The notes beneath the pieces are model-generated. The model saw only the letters and a list, made by a program, of their open reading frames with translations. It searched no databases and had not been told where the DNA came from. DNA of 7,356 nucleotides, taken from contig CAJMDR010000096.1 of assembly GCA_905212215.1 (NCBI GenBank), positions 1 through 7,356 on the forward strand, read 5' to 3'. Origin of the DNA: an uncultured Porphyromonadaceae bacterium. Its GTDB lineage: Bacteria > Bacteroidota > Bacteroidia > Bacteroidales > Muribaculaceae. The position numbers were made by a program, and so were the translations under genes. Below are positions 1 through 5,870 of this stretch, piece by piece; positions within the stretch are counted from its first letter, which is position 1, and every line of letters starts with the position of its first letter.

Positions 1-1316
1 CAGGAGGCATTGACTCGGCCATGATGAGCCGTCTGCGCTCCAACTACAAACCGACAGACGCCGACAGAGCGCTGCGCAATGCTCTCAACGGCACCGACCT
101 TGACAAGTTGGCACTGAATCCGGAAGCCGCTGTCACCATGGACAACAATTTCTCGCACCGTGTACCGTCGCGCGGCATCACAGACCAGAAATCATCGGGT
201 CGCTGCTGGCTCTTCACAGGACTCAATGTGCTCCGTTCGCAGATGATGCTGGAACATGACCTGGCACAGCTCGAACTCAGCCAGGCCTACAACTTCTTCT
301 TCGACCAGTTAGAGAAGTCGAACCTCTTCCTCCAGGCTATCATCGACACAAGCGACAAACCAATGGATGACCGCACCGTCGACTGGCTGTTCCGCAATCC
401 GCTCAGCGATGGAGGACAATATACCGGCCTCAGCGAGAACATAAGCAAATATGGCGTCGTCCCCCGCGAGGCAATGCCTGAGACCTGGACCGCCAACCAT
501 ACCTCAAAGGTAAACCGCCTTCTCAGCCTCAAGCTTCGCGAAGATGGCCTCGAGCTACGTGCCATGAAGAAGAAAGGCGCTAAACCGGCCGCTATTCAGA
601 AACGCAAGGAGCAGATGCTGGAAGAAGTATACAGAGTACTCGCCCGGACTATAGGCAATCCGCCGCAGCAATTCACCTGGACACGCAAGAACAGCAAAGG
701 AAAGGTGGTAGACACCCGCACTTATACTCCGTTGGAATTCTACAAGGAATATGCCGGCAACGACTTGAAGAACGATTATGTAATGGTGATGAACGACCCG
801 ACACGCCCCTACTGGAAGCTGTATGAGATCGATTATGACCGCCACAACTACGACGGCCAGAACTGGACGTATGTCAACCTGCCCATAGAGACTATCAAGG
901 AAATGGCCATTGCCAGCATCAAAGACAGCACAATGATGTATTTCTCCTGCGACGTGGGTAAATTCCTTGACCGCGAACGCGGTGTTCTGGACCCGGACAA
1001 CTACGACTATGCCTCACTGCTCGGTATCGACTTCGGCATGGACAAGGCTGACCGTATCCGCACTTATGGCTCGGCGTCTTCCCACGCCATGACTTTGGTT
1101 GCCGTGGACCTCGACAAGAACGACAAGCCGGTCAAATGGATGGTCGAGAACTCCTGGGGCAAAGGCCCCAACGACGGCCATCTGATAATGACAGACCGCT
1201 GGTTCGACGAATATATGTTCCGCCTGGTAGTGAACAAGAAGTATGCACCCAAGAAAGTGCTTGACGTTCTGAAACAGAAACCGACATTGCTGCCGGCCTG
1301 GGATCCGATGTTCTAA
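1..1316 (+). CDS. pepC: C1B-family cysteine aminopeptidase (PepC / bleomycin hydrolase family), 5' end outside window
   Basis: This is a papain-fold aminopeptidase that removes N-terminal residues from peptides; family members are often homohexamers with the active sites inside. Numbering from the ATG at 21, the catalytic Cys is C62 in QKSSGRCWLFTG, the His is H355 in SSHAMTL and the Asn is N377 in VENSWG, so the full triad is present. The C-terminus ends in AWDPMF, as in Bacteroidales homologues. The frame stays open to the left edge and reads GGIDSA directly before MM. Homologues carry a similar GGI-containing stretch there after a signal peptide, so the ATG at 21 is probably internal and the true start, likely with an export signal, lies upstream of the window. 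It converges on the mechanosensitive channel gene, with a terminator between. Family assignment is very secure; the location (periplasm or cytosol) cannot be decided from this fragment. Confidence 0.95.
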   Translation, partial: GGIDSAMMSRLRSNYKPTDADRALRNALNGTDLDKLALNPEAAVTMDNNFSHRVPSRGITDQKSSGRCWLFTGLNVLRSQMMLEHDLAQLELSQAYNFFFDQLEKSNLFLQAIIDTSDKPMDDRTVDWLFRNPLSDGGQYTGLSENISKYGVVPREAMPETWTANHTSKVNRLLSLKLREDGLELRAMKKKGAKPAAIQKRKEQMLEEVYRVLARTIGNPPQQFTWTRKNSKGKVVDTRTYTPLEFYKEYAGNDLKNDYVMVMNDPTRPYWKLYEIDYDRHNYDGQNWTYVNLPIETIKEMAIASIKDSTMMYFSCDVGKFLDRERGVLDPDNYDYASLLGIDFGMDKADRIRTYGSASSHAMTLVAVDLDKNDKPVKWMVENSWGKGPNDGHLIMTDRWFDEYMFRLVVNKKYAPKKVLDVLKQKPTLLPAWDPMF

Positions 1317-1333
1317 CAGATAGATATAGATCT

Positions 1334-1373
1334 AAAAAGAGGATATGTCTCGCTAATGGCATATCCTCTTTTT
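1334..1373. terminator. Bidirectional intrinsic terminator between pepC and the channel gene
   Basis: A perfect 14-nt inverted repeat (AAAAAGAGGATATG at 1334-1347, CATATCCTCTTTTT at 1360-1373) encloses a 12-nt loop. The arms end in A5/T5, so a hairpin with a U tract forms on either strand. It begins 18 nt after the pepC stop and lies 39 nt beyond the stop of the convergent channel gene, as expected for a shared terminator. Confidence 0.9.
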
Positions 1374-1381
1374 GTATCTTA

Positions 1382-1413
1382 GAAGTTGTTTATACTTGAA
1401 GTTGTTTATACTT
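1382..1413. repeat. Perfect 16-bp tandem duplication at the 3' end of the channel gene
   Basis: GAAGTTGTTTATACTT occurs twice head to tail, at 1382-1397 and 1398-1413. The second copy runs into the stop codon of the minus-strand channel gene (1412-1414) but does not change the reading frame. It looks like a recent slippage or duplication event in the 3' untranslated region. Confidence 0.9.
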
Positions 1414-2872
1414 ATTGTGGATTTACATCAAGAGGCTTGTTCTGCGCATTGTTCAGCTCACGATAAAAGAAAGGTTCCGGTGCGGCAAACAGATCCGATT
1501 CCGGATGCCCTGCTGAGAGGTATCCTTCGGCGATAGTATCCCTTCCCGAAGATGTCTCGAATACACAGAGATCAAAGCGTTGCAGTGTCACTGCCAAATG
1601 CTCGAAAATCTCAGCCTGGATTGCCAGATATTCCGCCCATACTGTAGTGGCGGTGAAGCAATAGACAAACAGAGGAATTCCTGTTGCAGTCTGCTGGTCA
1701 GTGCTCACCATACAGAGTTGCTTGTGGTCCACGTCAGGGTTATTATCGAGGTACATTTTCACATACGCTCTGAACAGGCCGAGATTGGTCTCCAATGAGC
1801 CGTAAGCCAAACTCTGGTCGGCTGCTATAATGCCTTGCTTTTTCTGTTGCTGCTTAGCGGTAATCCATGCATCCATATAAGGGATGGAACGATAACGGTC
1901 CAATTCCTCCATAGTTATTGCCCTTACGCTGTCGGCATCTATATAATAATTACGGTTTATGCGCCTGGCACCGCTCTGCTGCATACTGCGATAGTTGGTA
2001 AAGGAACCGCTCACCAGAGAATAAGGCGGTAGAAAAGTAGTTGTGTTGTCCCAGTTCATTACTTTCACAGAACTTAGATTCACTTCAATAACAGTACCGT
2101 TGGCATTGGTACCGTGCACCTTTATCCAGTCACCGACATGCAAAGCATCTTCTTCACTGAGCTGTACACTCGCCACGACACCGAGAATACTGTCCTTGAA
2201 CACTAACATCAGCACGGCGGCAAAAGCGCCGAGTCCTGCAAGCAACGTGGCCGGAGATTTATTCACAAGCACTGCCACCGCAATAATCACTGCAACAAGG
2301 TAAAAAATTCCATTGATAAGCTGAGCTATGCTTCGCAAAGGCAATTTGCGTTTATTCTGCCTGCGGTCAATGTATGCCCACAATACATCCACAAAACTTG
2401 TAGCCGCCCGGACACTCACCACCAATATGTATAACAACGTTATTTTGCTTAGAATCTGGGTAAGATGAGAAGCGGCCAGATATGTAAGATGCAGAAAGAC
2501 AAGATAAGCGAGAGGCGGTATCAACGCCGTTATGCGTGTCAGAAAATGACTTTTACTAAGTTCAATTGAGAAAGTAGAATGAATATGTGAGAATATCACC
2601 TTCATCAACGACAGCAACAGCCACCGGCATATTATACCAATGACGATTGCTACCACCAGTACCATGGCGGAGTACAACACAAGAGCCATTTTGGGGTTGT
2701 GCTGCAATCCCAAAAAATCAAGTATTGAGTAAGCCCAATGAGACAGGGTTGTAACAAAACTGCCACCACCGACAGTATCGGGCAACAGTTGGTCTTCAAG
2801 TTGACCTGCTATATCATCGTGTCCTTTGGCTACGTGTTCAGCGGCCAGCATCAGAGTTAGTATTGAAAGCAT
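1412..2872 (-). CDS. MscS-family mechanosensitive ion channel, YbdG-like
   Basis: The 486-residue product is an inner-membrane channel of the small-conductance mechanosensitive family, which opens on membrane tension to release solutes during hypo-osmotic shock. Hydrophobic segments lie near residues 62-88, 112-136, 142-158 and 184-203. The Gly/Ala-rich pore helix follows at about 209-236 (LLAGLGAFAAVLMLVFKD). The beta domain comes next, with HVGDWIKV (245-252) and VKVMNWDNTTTFLP (269-282), then GARRINRNYYID (301-312). The C-terminal part has NLGLFRAYVKMYL (343-355) and ends near SSGRD. The pore, the NWDNT motif, the GARRI motif and this C-terminal block match the E. coli YbdG subgroup better than MscS itself. 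The start is the ATG at 2872; no Shine-Dalgarno is visible, as is usual in Bacteroidetes. It is divergent from ndk and convergent with pepC. I found no convincing promoter. Conductance and gating threshold cannot be inferred. Confidence 0.93.
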   Translation of the reverse strand: MLSILTLMLAAEHVAKGHDDIAGQLEDQLLPDTVGGGSFVTTLSHWAYSILDFLGLQHNPKMALVLYSAMVLVVAIVIGIICRWLLLSLMKVIFSHIHSTFSIELSKSHFLTRITALIPPLAYLVFLHLTYLAASHLTQILSKITLLYILVVSVRAATSFVDVLWAYIDRRQNKRKLPLRSIAQLINGIFYLVAVIIAVAVLVNKSPATLLAGLGAFAAVLMLVFKDSILGVVASVQLSEEDALHVGDWIKVHGTNANGTVIEVNLSSVKVMNWDNTTTFLPPYSLVSGSFTNYRSMQQSGARRINRNYYIDADSVRAITMEELDRYRSIPYMDAWITAKQQQKKQGIIAADQSLAYGSLETNLGLFRAYVKMYLDNNPDVDHKQLCMVSTDQQTATGIPLFVYCFTATTVWAEYLAIQAEIFEHLAVTLQRFDLCVFETSSGRDTIAEGYLSAGHPESDLFAAPEPFFYRELNNAQNKPLDVNPQ

Positions 2873-3024
2873 GATTCCATGTGTATGTCGTTAATAACAG
2901 CACCATGCGGATGCTTATAAATTATACACACCAACGTTAATTAAAGTTCTGATTGGCCTTCGTTCTATAAGAAGTAACGCACAAGAATCATTGCCTTAAT
3001 CGTAATGTTCTGATATATTGCGCG

Positions 3025-3051
3025 TTAACCTTCAGTTAACACAATTTAACA
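3025..3051 (+). promoter_or_regulatory. Three helically phased TTAAC direct repeats (possible OmpR/PhoB-type site)
   Basis: TTAAC begins at 3025, 3036 and 3046, so the copies are 11 and 10 bp apart and face one side of the helix. The last two read TTAACA with a 4-nt spacer. This resembles the direct-repeat boxes bound by OmpR/PhoB-family response regulators such as B. subtilis PhoP. The surrounding DNA is AT-rich, so chance is possible, and no such regulator is encoded in the window. Confidence 0.25.
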
Positions 3052-3201
3052 ACAAGAATTGCACACTGATTTTCATTTGTGCAAAATCACAAAATCATCA
3101 TCCCACTGTTTACAAAATTCATAACCAACTGACTCCCAGCAACTTACAATCTCATTATAATTATTTAACGCGAGATTATGCAAATTTAAGGGGTAAATAT
3201 T

Positions 3202-3232
3202 TTTGTCAGGGCCGGTAAATTTGTTATCTTTG
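3202..3232 (+). promoter_or_regulatory. Bacteroidetes-type promoter of ndk
   Basis: A -33 element TTTG (3202-3205) is followed by 19 bp and then a -7 element TATCTTTG (3225-3232), matching the primary-sigma consensus of Bacteroidetes (TTTG, about 19 bp, TAnnTTTG). Transcription would start near 3239, giving a leader of about 32 nt before the ndk ATG. The stretch before that ATG is A-rich and lacks a Shine-Dalgarno. Confidence 0.82.
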
Positions 3233-3270
3233 AGGCAATTAAGGTGTAACACTTAAAAAGTATTAACGTA

Positions 3271-3735
3271 ATGGAGCAGACCCTGTGCATACTGAAACCG
3301 TCGGCAGTCGGTCGTTTTCTAATGGGCGAAATAATCTCGCGCATAGAAAAGAAAGGCTTGATAATAAGCGGAATGAAGATGATGCAGCTCGACGAAGCAA
3401 TACTTCGCGAGCACTATTCGCATCTGGTAGACAAGCCCTTCTTTCCCGACATTGTCAAGTCGATGACAGCTACTCCGGTAGTAGTGCTGGCAATCAGCGG
3501 CGTTGATGCGGTGAGCGTATTCCGCGCCATGACAGGAGTCACCAACGGCCGACAGGCACAACCGGGAACTCTCAGAGGCGATTTCTGCATGAGCAACCAG
3601 GCAAACATAGTGCATGCCTCCGATTCCCCGGAGAACGCCGCCATTGAGCTGCGCCGTTTCTTCAAGCCCGAAGAAATATTCAACTGGACACCGGCTCAGC
3701 TGAATTATCTCTACGGTCCCGGCGAAGCACGTTAA
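3271..3735 (+). CDS. ndk: Nucleoside diphosphate kinase
   Basis: This cytosolic enzyme transfers the gamma-phosphate from ATP to other nucleoside diphosphates through a phosphohistidine, balancing NTP and dNTP pools. The 154-residue length is usual for the family. Visible conserved residues are K9 in LKPSAV, HY at 48-49, PFF at 56-58, R85 in VFRAMTG, T91 and N92 in VTNG, R102 in LRGDF, N112, and the phosphorylated H115 in NIVHASDSPE. The common KPDA and HGSDS motifs read KPSA and HASDS here; small changes of this kind occur in Bacteroidetes homologues and no catalytic residue is missing. The C-terminal FFKPEEIFNW segment is also typical of Bacteroidales. The promoter is directly upstream and the M23 peptidase gene follows on the same strand. 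I see no clear terminator between them, so some read-through is possible. Confidence 0.97.
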   Translation: MEQTLCILKPSAVGRFLMGEIISRIEKKGLIISGMKMMQLDEAILREHYSHLVDKPFFPDIVKSMTATPVVVLAISGVDAVSVFRAMTGVTNGRQAQPGTLRGDFCMSNQANIVHASDSPENAAIELRRFFKPEEIFNWTPAQLNYLYGPGEAR

Positions 3736-3764
3736 GACTTAAGAAGGCGTCTGGAAGGCGCCGA

Positions 3765-3772
3765 TAGATTTG
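3765..3772 (+). promoter_or_regulatory. Candidate -7 element for the M23 peptidase gene
   Basis: TAGATTTG fits TAnnTTTG exactly and lies 30 nt after the ndk stop. No good TTTG is present at the expected -33 position (about 3742-3745), so it is a half-match. A start near 3779 would leave a leader of about 117 nt before the chosen ATG at 3896. Confidence 0.5.
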
Positions 3773-3775
3773 TAA

Positions 3776-3816
3776 AGGATGCACGTTGCTTAGTATTTAA
3801 AGTGACTCAGCATCCT
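3776..3816 (+). other. Possible stem-loop at the start of the M23 gene leader
   Basis: AGGATGC (3776-3782) and GCATCCT (3810-3816) are perfect 7-nt complements around a 27-nt AU-rich loop. There is no U tract, so it is not an intrinsic terminator for ndk. If transcription starts near 3779, this structure would form the 5' end of the leader. It matches no riboswitch that I recognise. Confidence 0.3.
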
Positions 3817-3895
3817 GAATATGGTGGATGAGGCCATTCGAACAACCTACAATAAGTTTTCATATACCGCCCTCCACCGATTAAATCTGAAAAAC

Positions 3896-4831
3896 ATGCA
3901 ATTTAGAAAGAGACTTTTAGGCATCGTTCTGTTAACATTGGGCGCAGGCTTCGTAGCACAGGCTCAGCAACCGTCGGCCCACCGCCGTAACCACCAGACC
4001 CTCATGGCATCGCGTGCTAACAGCACCGACAGAGTGAGACTGATGGAAGGGAATATACTCCCCAACATCGCCGATGCCGTGGAAGAAAATCCTGAAATCT
4101 TCAGTGAAGGATGGAACTCCCAGCGAGTAAATCCCTTCAGCGACAACCAAGTACCCGATCGCGCTGTCATTGATGTCCGCGGTTACCACATGCCAGTTCC
4201 CGGTGGCGTTACATCCAACTATGGTTACCGTGCCAAATTCGGACGCATGCACAAAGGCATCGACCTCAAACTCCGTTCCAACGACACCATCTACGCCGCT
4301 TTCGACGGCAAAGTCCGTGTCAGCAGCTATGAGGCAAAAGGGTTCGGCAATTACCTCATCATCCGCCATCCCAACAAGCTCGAAACCATCTACGGCCACA
4401 TGAACAAAGCTCTTGTAAAACAAGGCCAGTATGTTAAGGCTGGTCAGCCGATAGGACTCGGAGGCAGCACAGGACGCAGCACAGGTCCGCATCTCCATTT
4501 CGAAACCCGCTACATGGGATATGCCATCAATCCCGCCGCCATCTTCGACTTCGGCAACAAGACCACTCACAGCGACTTCTATACCTTTACAAAGAAGACC
4601 TACACCCAGCCCCGCAACTATGCTTCGGCTGCACCGATAAAAGAGACACAACAGACTTCTGTCTACAAACCTGCCACCAACTCCAACAACGACACATATA
4701 CTGTAAAGAACGGCGACACCATCGCTTCCGTAGCAATGCAGAACGGTATTTCCCGTACCCGCCTTCTCCAGCTCAACAATCTTAACGGTAAAGCGGTATT
4801 ACGTCCCGGCCAGGTGCTGAAAATAAAATAA
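3896..4831 (+). CDS. Secreted M23-family metallopeptidase with C-terminal LysM domain
   Basis: This is a probable peptidoglycan endopeptidase acting in the periplasm on peptide cross-links. From the ATG at 3896 the 311-residue product begins with a signal peptide: MQFRKR, a hydrophobic core, then an AQA|QQ cleavage site after about residue 23. The M23 (LytM) domain spans roughly 105-215 and keeps the zinc ligands H119 and D123 (HKGIDL) and H201 in HLHF, plus H199 and H168 (YGH) of the active site. This suggests an active enzyme rather than an EnvC-like degenerate one. A single LysM (about 267-311, from YTVKNGDT to LRPGQVLKIK) should bind glycan. An in-frame ATG at 3821 would add 25 residues (MVDEAIRTTY...) and bury the signal peptide, so I reject it. 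It follows ndk, has its own likely promoter and ends at a clear terminator. The physiological role (division, growth or remodelling) is not shown. Confidence 0.93.
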   Translation: MQFRKRLLGIVLLTLGAGFVAQAQQPSAHRRNHQTLMASRANSTDRVRLMEGNILPNIADAVEENPEIFSEGWNSQRVNPFSDNQVPDRAVIDVRGYHMPVPGGVTSNYGYRAKFGRMHKGIDLKLRSNDTIYAAFDGKVRVSSYEAKGFGNYLIIRHPNKLETIYGHMNKALVKQGQYVKAGQPIGLGGSTGRSTGPHLHFETRYMGYAINPAAIFDFGNKTTHSDFYTFTKKTYTQPRNYASAAPIKETQQTSVYKPATNSNNDTYTVKNGDTIASVAMQNGISRTRLLQLNNLNGKAVLRPGQVLKIK

Positions 4832-4857
4832 CCCTCGGAAAACAATTCTCACGCAAT

Positions 4858-4883
4858 AGAGAGGCTGCATTCAGCCTCTTTTT
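4858..4883 (+). terminator. Intrinsic terminator of the M23 peptidase gene
   Basis: AGAGGCTG (4860-4867) and CAGCCTCT (4872-4879) form an 8-bp GC-rich stem with a CATT tetraloop, followed by TTTT and more T-rich sequence. It starts about 27 nt after the stop codon. The minus-strand side lacks a good U tract, so it mainly serves the plus strand. Confidence 0.9.
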
Positions 4884-4914
4884 GTTTTCTCCGACAACAA
4901 TAATCCTCAGGTTG

Positions 4915-5048
4915 GTGTCAGAAACAAATCAGCAAGACAGATATTCTTTGCTTATAGTATGCACAACAAGCATCCGGGCATTTCCCACAGTCCGGCCGAG
5001 GATGGGAAATACCAGGAACCTTTCCATCTAACCTTTTGATTCTGACAC
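4915..5048. repeat. 134-bp segment bounded by 9-bp perfect inverted repeats
   Basis: GTGTCAGAA (4915-4923) and TTCTGACAC (5040-5048) are exact reverse complements bracketing the spacer between the convergent M23 and Crp genes. The segment contains a second hairpin (4980-5010) and no gene. TG lies outside each end, which is too short to count as a target duplication. It could be a miniature element or a transcript structure, or a chance match. Confidence 0.35.
4980..5010. repeat. Hairpin downstream of the Crp-family gene
   Basis: ATTTCCCA (4980-4987) pairs with TGGGAAAT (5003-5010), and TCC/GGA can extend the stem inside after a CAG bulge. On the minus strand it lies about 55 nt beyond the regulator's stop. 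It might end or stabilise that transcript, but no U tract follows, so it is not a canonical terminator. Confidence 0.45.
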
Positions 5049-5064
5049 TGCTTTCTGCTGGCGG

Positions 5065-5637
5065 TTATTTCTCTTTCCCGTAGCGCTTGCGTATGCGGCT
5101 TAACGTCGCCGGATCCACCTGAAGATACTGAGCCACATATTTCAAGGGGATGCGGTTTATATTGTGCTTTTGTACCTTGATCAGTTTCTTGTAGCGTGTA
5201 TACGCATTGTCGTAGCCATAGTATACGTATCTCAGTTCAAGTGTGTATATTTGTTCCACAAGCGCGTTGCTGAACCACACATTGAACTCCGGGAGTCTGT
5301 CGGTCAGTTCCCTGAACCGTGCAAATTTAAGACGATAAAAAATTGAATCCTCCATCATCTCCAAAGAAAACAGGGACGGTAATCCTGCATAGAAAGAAGC
5401 CATAGAGGTAAAGGCGTTCCCCTCGGCTCCGAAGGCTACCGTCTCTTCCTCCCCGTTATGCTCATACACAATACGTCCGATACCTTGGGTCAAAAAGTAA
5501 ATATGATGGCACACCACTCCCTGCTCTACGACACGCTCCCCCTTGGGCACGCTAATCTCGTCGCAATAGGAAGCTATAATTTCCACAGTCAAATCACTGA
5601 CATGGCTGTCGGTATTGAAAAATTCTTTCAGGTCCAT
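5065..5637 (-). CDS. Crp/Fnr-family transcriptional regulator
   Basis: The 190-residue protein has an N-terminal cyclic-nucleotide-binding-like beta barrel (about 20-110, with VPKGERVVEQG, HHIYFLTQGIGRIVY and AEGNAFTSMASFYAGLPS). A dimerisation helix region (about 110-140) and a short C-terminal helix-turn-helix (about 160-186, IPLKYVAQYLQVDPATLSRIRKR) follow. This is the compact architecture common in Bacteroidetes. Only Cys25 and Cys43 are present, so there is no FNR-type iron-sulfur cluster, and I cannot name a ligand. In the recognition helix, Ser180 and Arg181 are kept, but the usual Glu of the TxETxSR pattern is Ala177. The ATG at 5637 starts the gene without a Shine-Dalgarno. It is divergent from the secreted-protein locus at 5871. 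The shared spacer holds three TTGA-N6/7-TCAA elements, suggesting self-regulation and control of the neighbour (inference). The family call is secure; target and signal are unknown. Confidence 0.9.
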   Translation of the reverse strand: MDLKEFFNTDSHVSDLTVEIIASYCDEISVPKGERVVEQGVVCHHIYFLTQGIGRIVYEHNGEEETVAFGAEGNAFTSMASFYAGLPSLFSLEMMEDSIFYRLKFARFRELTDRLPEFNVWFSNALVEQIYTLELRYVYYGYDNAYTRYKKLIKVQKHNINRIPLKYVAQYLQVDPATLSRIRKRYGKEK

Positions 5638-5659
5638 AATGTTTTTCGTGTCCGGTAAA

Positions 5660-5675
5660 ATTGAATTGATTCAAT
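5660..5675. promoter_or_regulatory. Candidate Crp/Fnr-type operator 1, next to the regulator start
   Basis: ATTGAATTGATTCAAT has 6-nt arms ATTGAA and TTCAAT around a 4-nt centre. Its TTGA-N6-TCAA core has the spacing of an FNR box (TTGAT-N4-ATCAA). It lies 23 bp upstream of the regulator's ATG, a place where binding could block transcription or shape the leader. This is inferred from symmetry and position. Confidence 0.5.
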
Positions 5676-5701
5676 ACCGAGCCACATTACGAATAACGTC
5701 A

Positions 5702-5722
5702 TAAATTGATAATATGTCAATT
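5702..5722. promoter_or_regulatory. Candidate Crp/Fnr-type operator 2
   Basis: AATTGA (5704-5709) and TCAATT (5717-5722) are perfect arms around 7 nt. The site shares TAAATTGAT-N5-GTCAA with operator 3, 51 bp away (about five helical turns). It lies in the middle of the divergent spacer. Confidence 0.45.
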
Positions 5723-5752
5723 ATAGGTATAGATATTCTTGAAGAGAGCCGT

Positions 5753-5771
5753 TAAATTGATGTAGGGTCAA
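5753..5771. promoter_or_regulatory. Candidate Crp/Fnr-type operator 3, upstream of the 5871 gene
   Basis: TAAATTGAT (5753-5761), five bases, then GTCAA (5767-5771) repeats the pattern of operator 2. Its centre (5764) would be about 40 bp before a start driven by the -7 element at 5793-5800, close to the class II activator position known for CRP and FNR. The site covers the region where a -33 element would be expected and where none is seen. Confidence 0.45.
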
Positions 5772-5792
5772 AAAATATTTTGAAAAGCGGCA

Positions 5793-5800
5793 TAACTTTG
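5793..5800 (+). promoter_or_regulatory. -7 element of the secreted-protein locus
   Basis: TAACTTTG matches TAnnTTTG exactly. No TTTG occurs at the -33 position, where the sequence is an A run after operator 3. A start near 5804 gives a leader of about 67 nt to the ATG at 5871. The missing -33 is consistent with activator dependence, which is an inference. Confidence 0.6.
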
Positions 5801-5870
5801 CCATTGAAACGAAGGCATACGTTCAACGACACATGCCCCAAACAGAACAAAACAACTAACACCAAACGAG

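Larger units (their letters stand above)
2873..3270. other. AT-rich divergent intergenic region between the channel gene and ndk
   Basis: This 398-bp spacer has no credible gene. It holds the ndk promoter at its right end, three phased TTAAC repeats (3025-3050) and a small nested palindrome (3059-3093). A minus-strand TAAATTTG matching the Bacteroidetes -7 consensus lies at 3181-3188, but it has no -33 partner and would give the channel gene a leader of about 300 nt, so I do not call it. Nothing else is recognisable. Confidence 0.7.

Noticed and set aside
3181..3188. Minus-strand TAAATTTG as the promoter of the channel gene
   Set aside because: There is no -33 partner at the right spacing, and the leader would be about 300 nt long and overlap the ndk promoter region.
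3018..3218. 66-codon plus-strand reading frame in the channel-ndk spacer
   Set aside because: It is Asn/Thr/His-rich and AT-driven, overlaps the ndk -33 element, shows no domain or signal peptide, and has no promoter of its own.
3821..3895. Upstream in-frame ATG as the start of the M23 peptidase
   Set aside because: It would place 25 polar residues before a clear signal peptide; the ATG at 3896 starts exactly at MQFRKR.
3932..4651. 239-codon minus-strand reading frame antisense to the M23 peptidase
   Set aside because: The plus strand has a full M23 active site, signal peptide and LysM; the antisense product is Gly/Val-rich mirror sequence caused by codon bias.
5065..5637. FNR-type oxygen sensor
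   Set aside because: The N-terminal cysteine cluster for an iron-sulfur centre is absent; only Cys25 and Cys43 occur.
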